A stretch of DNA of 64,000 bases from Candidatus Zixiibacteriota bacterium. GTDB taxonomy: Bacteria; Zixibacteria; MSB-5A5; GN15; JAAZOE01. This document shows positions 21,301-29,256 of this stretch, one piece after another. The notes below the pieces were generated by a model, which did not search any database, had not been told where the DNA came from, and saw only the letters and a program-made list of their open reading frames with translations. The stretch spans positions 1 to 64,000 of the forward strand of contig JAGLON010000015.1 of the NCBI GenBank assembly GCA_023138975.1. Direction: 5' to 3'. The first letter of the stretch is position 1, and each line of letters opens with the position of its first letter. Position numbers and translations under genes: made by a program.

Positions 21301-21609
21301 ACTGATACTGATGATGACAACAATCTGCCTTCCGTTTACAGCTTGAGTCAGAATTATCCTAACCCTTTCAATCCTTCAACAACGATTCAGTTCAGTGTGG
21401 CTCGGGGTGAGTATGTTTCTATCTCTGTGTATAATATTCTAGGGCAGAGAGTCCAGGTGTTAACTGATAAGTTCTATGATGCCGGAGCACATGAAGTGGT
21501 TTGGGACGGCAAGGATTCATCCGGCCGTAGGGCAGCTTCAGGGATATATTTATATCGCTTAGAGTCTAAAGGACTTACTGACAGCAAAAAAATGATACTG
21601 ATCAAATAG
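18319..21609 (+). CDS. Large secreted Ig-repeat protein with type IX-like sorting domain
   Basis: Start is GTG 18319 or ATG 18331; neither has a clear Shine-Dalgarno. The signal peptide core is TILIALAVFICLANVNAQ. Five to six putative-Ig repeats follow (~30-630; D.TV.EGT.L...ITATDAD, FTFSPTF.QAG.YPV.F.A.D), of the type in the giant protein at the left edge. Then comes one weak (~640-800) and one clear (~805-990) copy of the module shared with the two preceding genes (SSPDGAVWNY, WDTLYGLNVSE, FSGPICFYV). It ends with the sorting domain ~1003-1096 (SQNYPNPFNPSTTIQFSV, ASGIYLYRL, KKMILIK). Probably surface-exposed and adhesive. The next 357 bp are non-coding. Confidence 0.87.
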   Translation: MTKFMRILVSKTILIALAVFICLANVNAQNSPVINPIADTTVSEGTVLEWHITATDADNDSLVLSMSPPDTSPMFVGDAVFVDSGNGAASFIFNIGYAHAGGYDIWFIADDLTDKDSFMVTLTVEDGDVPPVWALANDTSIIEGTTLAITVSATDADGTVPVLTYEVPENAQFVDNLDGTGSFTFSPTFIQAGVYPVLFYATDETDLVDTLALSVTVIEAGNQPPGLTQIPDTSFTERSTLQLIISASDPDSTIPQLSTSLLPDNADFLDNGDNTGLFTFSPDSLQFDTMQIDGTAVFPIWFYASDGEEIDSQEVIITANGPNLPVSFTPIGDKIVTEGELLEFVISATDPNDMLITLTVSPDIENADFADSGNGNGLYRFTPSFLQGGFETVTFFADDGFFVDTESIIITITEAGNQPPVFEDIASPQTVDEDSLLQFTVAASDPEEELVHLSIENLLDNSTFNTETGEFVFTPDLTQGGDYSVTFFASDSVAGESVFLTDTLTVDITVNEIDFPPSLDEIGGKAIDEGTLLRFEVSGHDTDTDGEVVSLSMLARSEDSVDVSLYSFIDRGDGTGFFEFSPDYTMVDTGLSSRLVYFTFYARDTVDVDSEMVVFTVSNIVKDVSDPGEADSLLLSSFYWDGSRSGFAIDARIWNDSAVTAAMTGFKWDKDWLACDSVIVHLPLNPGDYQTTFISDDSSQFLIGFILFDSTFLDYGYHDYFTAYFSYDSAILENLSDEEIDSLWQPTDILTLSKAKVGSTGDFVFDWRLRGSKAQKDEDLNLASFFAPNSFSYVPLAAQGLIRAAFNSVSYSLYDVENNRFKSVGDTLFVDGTNQEYQLRFRIENPKKLSGINLGVLVSSPDGAVWNYAPQIGGLGSITEAITVFDKMSDHESVWDTLYGLNVSETNIDGIDADSLLLSGMATSVEMAGLSAGRGVDVVALSFIPGNVGIGEVKQICFDTVSYGVNPEWGFYRDTLLSTSFSGPICFYVASRGATDTDDDNNLPSVYSLSQNYPNPFNPSTTIQFSVARGEYVSISVYNILGQRVQVLTDKFYDAGAHEVVWDGKDSSGRRAASGIYLYRLESKGLTDSKKMILIK

Positions 21610-21966
21610 CCTCTAATCACCACGCTATCCACAAAAAAGATGTTGATAACTTATCCTTATACCCCGTATGTAGTTATCAACAGTGTTGATATCGATGTTT
21701 ATATCGCCGTAACTTATATACACACAATATGTTATAAATAATTCGATTTATTTTTAGTATGCAAAATATTTCAAGGTTTTTTTGGTGAATGGGAACCTTA
21801 TGGAGGGCAATGATATATAGGGCATCTTTTTGCCAATTAAGGAGTTAACGGGGACTAATTGTGGCTATATAGGTGTTTTTTGTTGACATCGCCTTCTATT
21901 TTAGTTACCCTTTATCAACGGCTCATTGAGCTAATTTTTTTATATTCTTGAAACACAGGGAGTTAT
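21610..21966 (+). other. AT-rich intergenic region with inverted repeat and DnaA-box-like 9-mers
   Basis: An 11-bp perfect inverted repeat, TGTTGATAACT / AGTTATCAACA, spans 21641-21651 and 21672-21682. CTATCCACA (21625-21633), TTATCAACA on both strands and TGTTGATAT (21684-21692) resemble DnaA boxes with one or two mismatches. AT-rich DNA follows (21700-21780). A TTGACA (21883-21888)-N17-TACCCT (21906-21911) may be the promoter of the next gene. No gene was seen and no terminator was found. Confidence 0.4.
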
Positions 21967-24171
21967 ATGTTAGGCGTTGAAGAAAATCGATTAACTATCG
22001 GTAAGGATATTTACTACCCTTTTTCTGTTGAAATGCACTACTTTAGGGTCGATAAAAGGCACTGGTCGGTCTGTTTTGAGAGAATTAAAAGAGCGGGTTT
22101 CAGGATAATTTCGACCGTTGTTCCCTGGAATTTGCATCAGGGAAAGAACAAGGATATTGACTTTAACGGTTTTCAGGATTCACGGAAGGATCTGATCGTT
22201 TTTCTGGAATTGGCGAGAGAATTTGGTTTTAAGGTTATATTGCGTCCGGGGCCGTGGATTTCAGGTCAATGGAAAAACGGCGGTATCCCTGATTTTGTGA
22301 TCGATGATCCGGAATTACTCGCACTGAATGCCAATGATGAGCCGATTGAATTAATCGATCAGACTGGCGTTGAAGCTGGTAAGCTGGTCAGCTACATGCA
22401 TCCGCATTTTCAGCACTTCCTTAATAATTATTTTAAGAACTTAATTGAGACGACTCGGAACTATATTCATCCTCGTGGTCCGGTTTTCATGGTTGAATTC
22501 GATTTTGAGACATCATTTTGTCACAAAACCGGGGCTGGCGACGCAGATTATAATGACTATATCGTAAAAACACTCTTCCCGTCGTTTTTAGAGAACAAAT
22601 ATGAGGATATCAAGACGCTGAACGCGGTGTATAAATCCAAGCACAAGGAATTTACCAGCATTGATCCTCCTCGGGATTTTTTAAAGTTTGATGTGTCCAA
22701 GATGCCGCGGGTATTTGATTGGTTTTATTTCAAGGAATGGTATCTGTCAGATTTTTTATGCAGTCTTGAAGATCTTTTCAAGTCATATACCGTTCTGCCA
22801 TTCTTTTTCCGCTCATTGTTTTTTAACGGCGAGCAGCCTTTACCGGCATTTTCGCTGACAGTGGAGGGAGAGGAAGATCATTTAGTAGGTGCCTCCGTGT
22901 TTCCTGACGGTACAGCGTTTGATTTGATGCAAAAAGCTCGTTACATTCGGACCATGACTGATTTTGCCTGGGCGCCTTCCTTTATTTCCGGCAATATGAC
23001 TTCAAATAAGGCTCAGTCGGAGGTTATGTTCCCGATTACAGATGGCCGTCGTCGATTTTTCATTGCCGCTGGCTTAGCCGGAGGATTCAAAGGATTTAAT
23101 CACTATATGTTTATCAACCGGGACAATTGGTATGGAGCTCCGGTTGGCAAGGATGGCGAGATTGGTACCGGCTTTGAAATTATTAAACGATTGAATATTT
23201 CGATTCCCAAGATGTCGGTTAATACAATAGAATCTGATAATTCTATCGTTGCGGCGTTTTATCGTCCGTATCAATGGGTTAGCGATTTGTCTGGGCCGTC
23301 CAAGTTTGGGTATATGCATCGGTTGTTACATGAAACCTTCAATGGCGTTTGTCGTGATTTCGGCCGTCTCTGTTTTGATCACGGAGTCGGTGATATTTCT
23401 CAGCCGGATAGGTTGATGAAGTATAAGACTGTTTTTATACCGGTAGCGGAGTTTATGTCGAAGGAGGCTCAGGAAGCGATAGTCTCATTAGCCGAGAGTG
23501 GTATAAATGTCATAATGACAGGCTTGATGCCCAAATATGATGAGAATGGTAAGGACAATACCACACTGGCCAGAAAGATGCATATCAAAACAACAATTGC
23601 CGAAGGTATCGGTGAGGTTGAGTTTGATAAAAGCCAGACGTTTGTTTCATATTTGTATGGAACGATTCGTACAACCGATACAAAAGTTAAGAAGATAGCA
23701 ACCGTCAAGGGTAAACCGGTAGGTGTTGTTTCATCCAGGTTTAAGGGCAAGGTTTTCTTCTTTAGTTTTGATCTCGCATCGGGTGGTGACTTTCACAAAC
23801 TGCATTTCCTTGAGTCAATGTTGAAAACCGCTAAGTTGAGTACTTCGGCCTATGTTTCCGATCCGAACGTGGATGTTGTAATTCAGAAAAATGACAAGAC
23901 GATTGTAATATTCCTACTTGCGCCTCCGCCTGGTGATTTGAGTGAAGCGACCGATATTCGCACCAAAGAAATACTCCTTAAGGTTGATTTGCGTCAGCTT
24001 GGATTTAAAGGAAATAAGATCAAGCTTTATGATCAGTTTGCCAATAATGACGCGGAGGAACCAGCCGACCGGGATAAACCGTTGAGCACAACAGTTGATG
24101 AACTGAAAAATGGTATTTCTATGAATATTGCTTTCCCTGAGGGGAAAATGTTTTTGGTCAGTAAGACTTAA
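21967..24171 (+). CDS. GH35-like beta-galactosidase-family protein, probably cytoplasmic
   Basis: Residues ~15-400 follow the glycoside hydrolase 35 TIM-barrel (VEMHYFRVDKRHW, GFRIISTVVPWNLHQG, ILRPGPWISGQWKNGGIPDF, and GFNHYMFINRDNWYGAP, like the GG.N.G segment). The C-terminal part (~430-734) includes an amidotransferase-like and a beta-sandwich segment. No signal peptide is present. GGGAG precedes the ATG. GH35 enzymes are retaining beta-galactosidases or related exo-glycosidases. Here the V-E-N-E-Y-G acid/base signature reads V-E-F-D-F-E (Glu replaced by Asp179), so activity or specificity may differ. It is isolated between non-coding DNA and a terminator. Confidence 0.75.
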   Translation: MLGVEENRLTIGKDIYYPFSVEMHYFRVDKRHWSVCFERIKRAGFRIISTVVPWNLHQGKNKDIDFNGFQDSRKDLIVFLELAREFGFKVILRPGPWISGQWKNGGIPDFVIDDPELLALNANDEPIELIDQTGVEAGKLVSYMHPHFQHFLNNYFKNLIETTRNYIHPRGPVFMVEFDFETSFCHKTGAGDADYNDYIVKTLFPSFLENKYEDIKTLNAVYKSKHKEFTSIDPPRDFLKFDVSKMPRVFDWFYFKEWYLSDFLCSLEDLFKSYTVLPFFFRSLFFNGEQPLPAFSLTVEGEEDHLVGASVFPDGTAFDLMQKARYIRTMTDFAWAPSFISGNMTSNKAQSEVMFPITDGRRRFFIAAGLAGGFKGFNHYMFINRDNWYGAPVGKDGEIGTGFEIIKRLNISIPKMSVNTIESDNSIVAAFYRPYQWVSDLSGPSKFGYMHRLLHETFNGVCRDFGRLCFDHGVGDISQPDRLMKYKTVFIPVAEFMSKEAQEAIVSLAESGINVIMTGLMPKYDENGKDNTTLARKMHIKTTIAEGIGEVEFDKSQTFVSYLYGTIRTTDTKVKKIATVKGKPVGVVSSRFKGKVFFFSFDLASGGDFHKLHFLESMLKTAKLSTSAYVSDPNVDVVIQKNDKTIVIFLLAPPPGDLSEATDIRTKEILLKVDLRQLGFKGNKIKLYDQFANNDAEEPADRDKPLSTTVDELKNGISMNIAFPEGKMFLVSKT

Positions 24172-24190
24172 CAAATAGTATTTAATAAAA

Positions 24191-24217
24191 GCAGCCGACT
24201 ACGGCTGCTTTTTTTTT
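24191..24217 (+). terminator. Intrinsic terminator
   Basis: A perfect 7-bp stem GCAGCCG / CGGCTGC with an ACTA loop and nine T, 20 bp after the stop codon. Confidence 0.95.
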
Positions 24218-24248
24218 GTGAATAATCGATAATGACAGAAAGCTAAAA

Positions 24249-25958
24249 ATGAAAACGCGAATGATCCTCATTGGCTTTTTGATAGGCCTTTTAATTACTC
24301 TGTTTTCTCTAATCTCTTGTAATGGCATTCAGACTGAAAAGCTCTTCCAAAACGGAATTGTAGTGTGTGCTGATCCGATTTCAGCTGAGCATGGTCTGGA
24401 AATATTGAAAAGCGGCGGAAATGCGATTGATGCTGCCTGTGCGACAGCCTTTTCTCTGGCGGTAACCTTGCCTCGGGCTGGAAATATAGGCGGCGGTGGT
24501 TTTGCCATGGTGTATCTGGCTGATTCTCAGAAGGTTTTCTTTATTGATTTCCGGGAGACTGCTCCGTCGGGTTCCGATGCGACAGGTTTCCTTTCGGGTG
24601 AAAGAAAAGTTGACAGAGCTAAGGCTACGGTCGGCCCATTGTCGGCTGGAGTACCGGGAACGGTTGCCGGATTATATGAAATGCACAATAAGTTAGGACG
24701 GGCTGACTGGACCAGTCTTGTCAAGCCGGCTCGGCTATTGGCCGATACCGGTTTTATAACTTCCAATTATCTAGCCGAATCAATAGAGTCTTATCGTGAA
24801 GAGCTCAGCCGTTTTGCGTCAACCGGGCGGATATTTTTACCCGAAGGAGTTCCGATTAAGGCCGGGTATAAGTTTGCCCAAAAGGACTTGAGTCGGACCC
24901 TGGGATTGATAGAGGCAAATGGGCGTGATGGGTTTTATTCCGGTGAGGTTGCTGAGGCGATTGAGATGTTTTGCGCCGCCAATGGCGGAATAATATCCCA
25001 GAAGGATTTGCTTGAATACAAACCAGTCTGGCGCGAGCCAGTTTTGTTTGAATTTCGTGATCTGGATATTTATACATCCGGATTGCCATCATCCGGGGGA
25101 GTTGTGATGGGGCAGATACTTTCGATGCTTGAGACCTATGGGTTGGAAAAATACACATCTCAATCTCCGGAATACTTGCACCTGTTTACTGAGGCCGCTC
25201 GTCTGGCATATGCTGACCGTGAGCAGTTTTTAGGAGATCCGGCGTTTGCTCATGATTTTACAGAGGAGTTACTGGATCAGCAGTATATTACAACGCGTCT
25301 GCAATTGCTTGATACTGAGCGAGCAACTCCATCAACGGAAATTATGCCCGGCGTTCCAAAACGGCAGGAGTCAGATGAAACTACTCACCTGGTTGTGGCC
25401 GATAAAGAGGGTAATATTGTTTCTTTAACCTATACCATTAATCTAAGTTACGGATCAAAGGCGGTTGTTGACGGTTGTGGTTTTCTTTTAAACAATGAGA
25501 TGGATGATTTTGCGATTGTACCGGGTGTTGCAAATGCTTTCGGTTTAACTGGCGGCGAGGCAAACAAGATTGAATCGGGAAAAAGAATGCTTTCCTCGAT
25601 GGCGCCGACTATTATACTTTGGAAAGGTCAGCCGTATATGGCGCTCGGCTCTCCGGGCGGGTCGAAAATCATCACAGCTGTAGCTCAGACGATTCTCAAT
25701 TATCGAGTATTCAATCATTCAATAACAGATGCCGTTAACGCTCCGAGAATACATCATCAATGGCAGCCGGATATTTTGTATACTGAATCCGGTACTCAGG
25801 GTATAAGAGTCATACAGGAATTGATTTCCCGTGGTCACACGGTTAAAGAACGTACTCCATTTTGTGCGGTAATGGCAATCGCTTATTCTAAAGAGGGGCA
25901 CTTTGTAACAGGAGCGGCCGATAGCCGACGAGACGGAGCCACTGTACTGGGGTTTTAA
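24249..25958 (+). CDS. ggt: Gamma-glutamyltransferase, lipoprotein
   Basis: An N-terminal nucleophile hydrolase that cleaves gamma-glutamyl bonds (glutathione and relatives) by hydrolysis or transpeptidation. An N-terminal hydrophobic segment ends in a lipobox with Cys24 (SLISC), so this is an envelope lipoprotein. Family motifs: GGNAIDAACA, GNIGGGGF, FRETAP with substrate-binding Arg102, GVPGTVAGLYEMH, and the autocatalytic processing site DETTHLVV with Thr379 as predicted new N-terminus and nucleophile. SSMAPT and GSPGGS near residue 450-475 form the oxyanion and carboxylate pocket. The length of 569 matches full-length enzymes. It is monocistronic with terminators on both sides. Nearby bshB1 hints at low-molecular-weight thiol metabolism, but it lies 37 kb away. 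Confidence 0.95.
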   Translation: MKTRMILIGFLIGLLITLFSLISCNGIQTEKLFQNGIVVCADPISAEHGLEILKSGGNAIDAACATAFSLAVTLPRAGNIGGGGFAMVYLADSQKVFFIDFRETAPSGSDATGFLSGERKVDRAKATVGPLSAGVPGTVAGLYEMHNKLGRADWTSLVKPARLLADTGFITSNYLAESIESYREELSRFASTGRIFLPEGVPIKAGYKFAQKDLSRTLGLIEANGRDGFYSGEVAEAIEMFCAANGGIISQKDLLEYKPVWREPVLFEFRDLDIYTSGLPSSGGVVMGQILSMLETYGLEKYTSQSPEYLHLFTEAARLAYADREQFLGDPAFAHDFTEELLDQQYITTRLQLLDTERATPSTEIMPGVPKRQESDETTHLVVADKEGNIVSLTYTINLSYGSKAVVDGCGFLLNNEMDDFAIVPGVANAFGLTGGEANKIESGKRMLSSMAPTIILWKGQPYMALGSPGGSKIITAVAQTILNYRVFNHSITDAVNAPRIHHQWQPDILYTESGTQGIRVIQELISRGHTVKERTPFCAVMAIAYSKEGHFVTGAADSRRDGATVLGF

Positions 25959-25992
25959 GGATAGACAAAACTGTAGTTACTACTGGAATATT

Positions 25993-26027
25993 ATAACAGC
26001 CGAATTTAGACTCGGCTGTTATTTTTA
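25993..26027 (+). terminator. Intrinsic terminator between convergent genes
   Basis: An 11-bp stem ATAACAGCCGA / TCGGCTGTTAT with an 8-nt loop and a T-rich tail, 35 bp after the ggt stop. The next gene converges from the other strand, ending at 26047. Confidence 0.88.
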
Positions 26028-26046
26028 TTCAGAGTCCAACAATGTT

Positions 26047-27246
26047 TCATTCGTTGTGTACCGGTTGCGTGATTTTTTTGCGGCATTCATGGATGCCTCG
26101 GAGCAGTGCACCTAATCCAAAGAATAACGTCATGATATAACCTAACCATCCAATAAACGGAAGGTGGAAGATAATCGTTAGGGCTAATAAGCCGGTAACA
26201 AGTGAGATGGCGTTTTTAGGCTCCACATTTTTCCGGAACGCATTGATGATTATATTACCAAGCACAATTGCTGTATAAATTTTGGCGATATAGAAAAATA
26301 CGGTATAGGCAAAAAGCAGGATTATCGCTGCCGGTATGCCTATAATAGTAATCATCAGGATAATCATGGCAAACGGCGCCGCAAAAATAAAGACAAATCC
26401 CAAGCCAAAACTTGGCAGCCAATGAGCTTTCATTTGCGCAACTGACAATGACGTATGATGTTTAAAAAGAGAGATCATTATCAAGCCGGTTACAAGGCTG
26501 CAGAAGAAGAGGACAATTTCTAAGCCCCAGTCAGTTTCCGATTCAGTCTTGTCTTTATCTTTGCTGACTTTTTCCCAATCTATTTCACCGCCGATAATCA
26601 CATCGTCGTCGATTTTAATTTCGCGCCGACTTTTGTATTGCAAATCTCCGTCTATTTCGGCTGGCGAGACAATGGTAATACTTTCAGCTTCTATATTAAC
26701 ATCTCCGCCGATTTTACCGGAAATAATTACATCTTTGGCGTAGATGATAACATTACGCTCTATAGTGCCGTTTAAGGATACATCTTCACCCATTATCGAA
26801 GCATCCTGTCTGACAACACTTGAGCTTCCGAGTTCTGTTTCCCGGGCAAAAACAATTATATCCTTCCCAATTTCTCCGTCGAAAGTTACATATTCTCCGG
26901 CGAGACGGGCAGTACGTCCTACTTTGCCTCTTACAGTGGCTCGCTGACTGGCTGAGTTGAGATTACCCTGGATTTCACCGGTCATATAGTAGGCTCCGCC
27001 AAATAAGCAGACATCGCCTAATACAGTACCTTCGATAAAAGCTCCCCCCGGACCTCTACTTTCAGAGCCTATCATAAACTGAGCGCCACCGCAGGTAATA
27101 TAAAAGTCATCGGGAATTGTATCTGAGGCAGGCAAGGTAAAGCGATCAGTTGCTTTAAACTCAAATGCAGAAATTGATTGCGTAGTTAGAAACGCGGCCA
27201 ATAAGATAAATAGCAAAAACGGTAATTGTGTTCGAATTGACTTCAT
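26047..27246 (-). CDS. Bactofilin-like (polymer-forming) domain protein with C-terminal membrane segments
   Basis: Signal peptide 1-27 (LLFILLAAFLTTQSISA). Residues ~60-230 are a right-handed beta-helix of short G-rich rungs (EGTVLGDVCLFGG, GEIQGNL, GTIERNVIIYAKDVIISGKI, GDVNIEAESI) typical of bactofilin-type polymer-forming domains. Residues ~245-385 contain about four hydrophobic segments, and the tail is basic. The beta-helix would lie on the periplasmic side, unlike cytoplasmic bactofilins. A role in envelope architecture is inference. Its start is divergent from the GGDEF gene across a 402-bp gap. No convincing Shine-Dalgarno at normal spacing (AAGGG about 10 bp upstream). Confidence 0.7.
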   Translation of the reverse strand: MKSIRTQLPFLLFILLAAFLTTQSISAFEFKATDRFTLPASDTIPDDFYITCGGAQFMIGSESRGPGGAFIEGTVLGDVCLFGGAYYMTGEIQGNLNSASQRATVRGKVGRTARLAGEYVTFDGEIGKDIIVFARETELGSSSVVRQDASIMGEDVSLNGTIERNVIIYAKDVIISGKIGGDVNIEAESITIVSPAEIDGDLQYKSRREIKIDDDVIIGGEIDWEKVSKDKDKTESETDWGLEIVLFFCSLVTGLIMISLFKHHTSLSVAQMKAHWLPSFGLGFVFIFAAPFAMIILMITIIGIPAAIILLFAYTVFFYIAKIYTAIVLGNIIINAFRKNVEPKNAISLVTGLLALTIIFHLPFIGWLGYIMTLFFGLGALLRGIHECRKKITQPVHNE

Positions 27247-27648
27247 TATCGTCGATCCCTTTTTACGCTCACTAATACTTACGTATTATCACAAACGAAG
27301 TTTCAAACGGAGCCTTAATACTCAACGGTATCTATTATAATGCCGAGATAATTGGCCTCTGGCAACAAAAAACGCTAGTAAAGAGATAGCCTTAAATTTA
27401 CTCTCAAAACAGGACTATGACGGATACTCACGTGGTTTCCCAAGTCCTCCAATTCACTTCGTCAGTTGAATAACTAACTTCTTAGCCGCTCGCAACTTGC
27501 TAAGTTGGATGTAATAATCATAATTGGGGTCGATAATCACGAAAAATCTAAAGTATTTGTGCGCGCTTAACAATCTAGTAAGCAATACAGGCTAAAATAT
27601 TTTCATTTGAGACCGATAATTAAAATAGATAATATCGGGTGAGCACAT
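27247..27648. other. Divergent intergenic region (402 bp)
   Basis: It lies between the divergently transcribed bactofilin-like and GGDEF genes and must hold both promoters. A TATAAT (27336-27341) lacks a good -35. CCGATA (27613-27618) can pair with TATCGG (27633-27638), which overlaps the GGTGAG ribosome-binding site of the GGDEF gene. No ORF or known RNA family was recognised. Confidence 0.35.
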
Positions 27649-29214
27649 ATGAAATTAGTACACAAAGACTCGAGATTCACTATTCCACGTATTGAATCTC
27701 TTCATCTCTATTCACGAATCGTCATTTTGGCCGCCGTCTATGGCTATGTGCTAATCGGCGATATTCATCCTGAAAACTCCATCGGATTGTACGCACTTCT
27801 GGGAATATATACCGCTTTTACAATCTGTGCCTGGTTTTGCAGAAACAAGAAGTTCAAAGATTCTGATTTAATGTACATATTGACTAAAGGCTTCGACGCC
27901 GTATTTATTACCGCTCTCACCCGGTACACAGGCGGCATGGCGTCGGAGTTTTATATATTTTATTTCTTCACGATTCCGCTGGGAGCGCTCGTAATGTCAA
28001 CTCGATTGACGTTATTGCTTTCAGCCGGACTTACTGTGGCCTACGTTCTCACTAATCTTCCAACGTTAACGGCCGTGACTCCGATAACCATTGTGCTGAG
28101 GATGGGGATTATTTGGTTGTTTGCCTTGACGGTGAACTACGTTGCCGAACATGTCCGTCGGTCAGAGGAACGTTTGTTGAAGGTGTTCAATACCCTTAAC
28201 CGGCGTACGAGTGAGTTGGAGAAAACCCACTCACAACTGGAAATGGTTTATGAAAACAGCCGTATTCTGGCTGGAATTCTTGATTTCGATGAAATTGTTA
28301 ATGAGATTCTTAAAATCGGCGAAAAGGTTCTGGATTATCCGGCCCTGGGTATTATCCTGGTTGGTCCGGGGGATAATTTGATTTATCGTGGGCGTCTTGT
28401 AGGCGGGTATAAGAATACCAAACTAAAAACCGTAGGCAGAGACGCTATGTTGTTAGCCTACAATGTTGCACAAAAGGGTGAATCAACCCGAATCCTGGAT
28501 ATTGATGGTCATGATGATTACTTGCCGCTTTTAAAATCGGCCCAGTCAGTGATGTTGGTACCGATGATAACCCATTCGAAAACGACCGGTTTATTGACAG
28601 CAGAATCTCCTCGGGAGAATGCTTTTAGCGAACAGGATGAAGCTTTCCTGTCGGTGCTCGCCCGTTCGGCAGCGATGGCGCTGGAAAACGCGGTGCTTCA
28701 CCGCAAGACTGAAGAGTTGACGATTATAGATGATTTGACCGGCGTCTATAATTTCCGCTATTTCTCGGATAAAATAGGTGAGGAGAAACGGCGGGCGGCT
28801 CGCTATGGGCAGGCTCTGTCGCTTATAATGCTCGACATTGACTGGTTTAAAAGATTCAATGATAACTACGGTCATGAGGTAGGCAATCAAGTACTGGCTC
28901 GATTAGTCAACGTTATTCACTATTGTATTCGTGATGTAGATATCCTCTGCCGGTATGGCGGTGAGGAATTTATTATTATTTTACCACAAACGCCTGAAAA
29001 TGAGGCGTTACGTATTGCCCAACGAATCCGGGCAGAAGTCGAGAAAGCCGAGTTTAGCGGCGGCAGCGGTATTCCAACATTGAAGGTTACCGTTTCGGTG
29101 GGAGTGAGTACGTTCCCCGAAAACGGATTGACCGAAGGAGAATTGATTAACGCGGTTGACCAAGCTATGTACCGTGCCAAAGGTTCCGGAAAAAATACAG
29201 TCTGCACCGTTTGA
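27649..29214 (+). CDS. Membrane diguanylate cyclase with GAF and GGDEF domains
   Basis: Makes cyclic di-GMP from two GTP. Five or six hydrophobic segments (residues ~20-170) form a membrane sensor input. A short coiled-coil linker (~170-205) leads to a GAF domain (~205-345) and a GGDEF domain (~350-521) with the active-site motif GGEEF at 437-441. The allosteric product-inhibition site RxxD (RDVD, 428-431) lies five residues upstream, so feedback control is expected. The end of the domain has VSVGVSTFP and DQAMYRAKGSGKN. There is no EAL domain. GGTGAG lies 5 bp before the ATG. Cyclic di-GMP often controls exopolysaccharide, and a large polysaccharide locus lies 5 kb downstream, but the link is inference. 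Confidence 0.93.
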   Translation: MKLVHKDSRFTIPRIESLHLYSRIVILAAVYGYVLIGDIHPENSIGLYALLGIYTAFTICAWFCRNKKFKDSDLMYILTKGFDAVFITALTRYTGGMASEFYIFYFFTIPLGALVMSTRLTLLLSAGLTVAYVLTNLPTLTAVTPITIVLRMGIIWLFALTVNYVAEHVRRSEERLLKVFNTLNRRTSELEKTHSQLEMVYENSRILAGILDFDEIVNEILKIGEKVLDYPALGIILVGPGDNLIYRGRLVGGYKNTKLKTVGRDAMLLAYNVAQKGESTRILDIDGHDDYLPLLKSAQSVMLVPMITHSKTTGLLTAESPRENAFSEQDEAFLSVLARSAAMALENAVLHRKTEELTIIDDLTGVYNFRYFSDKIGEEKRRAARYGQALSLIMLDIDWFKRFNDNYGHEVGNQVLARLVNVIHYCIRDVDILCRYGGEEFIIILPQTPENEALRIAQRIRAEVEKAEFSGGSGIPTLKVTVSVGVSTFPENGLTEGELINAVDQAMYRAKGSGKNTVCTV

Positions 29215-29256
29215 GGCTTGGATAGTACTCCTTAACTTTTATATATTCCTTTCAGT

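Noticed and set aside
27336..27341. TATAAT as GGDEF promoter -10
   Set aside because: No acceptable -35 hexamer lies 16-18 bp upstream, and the start codon is over 300 bp away.
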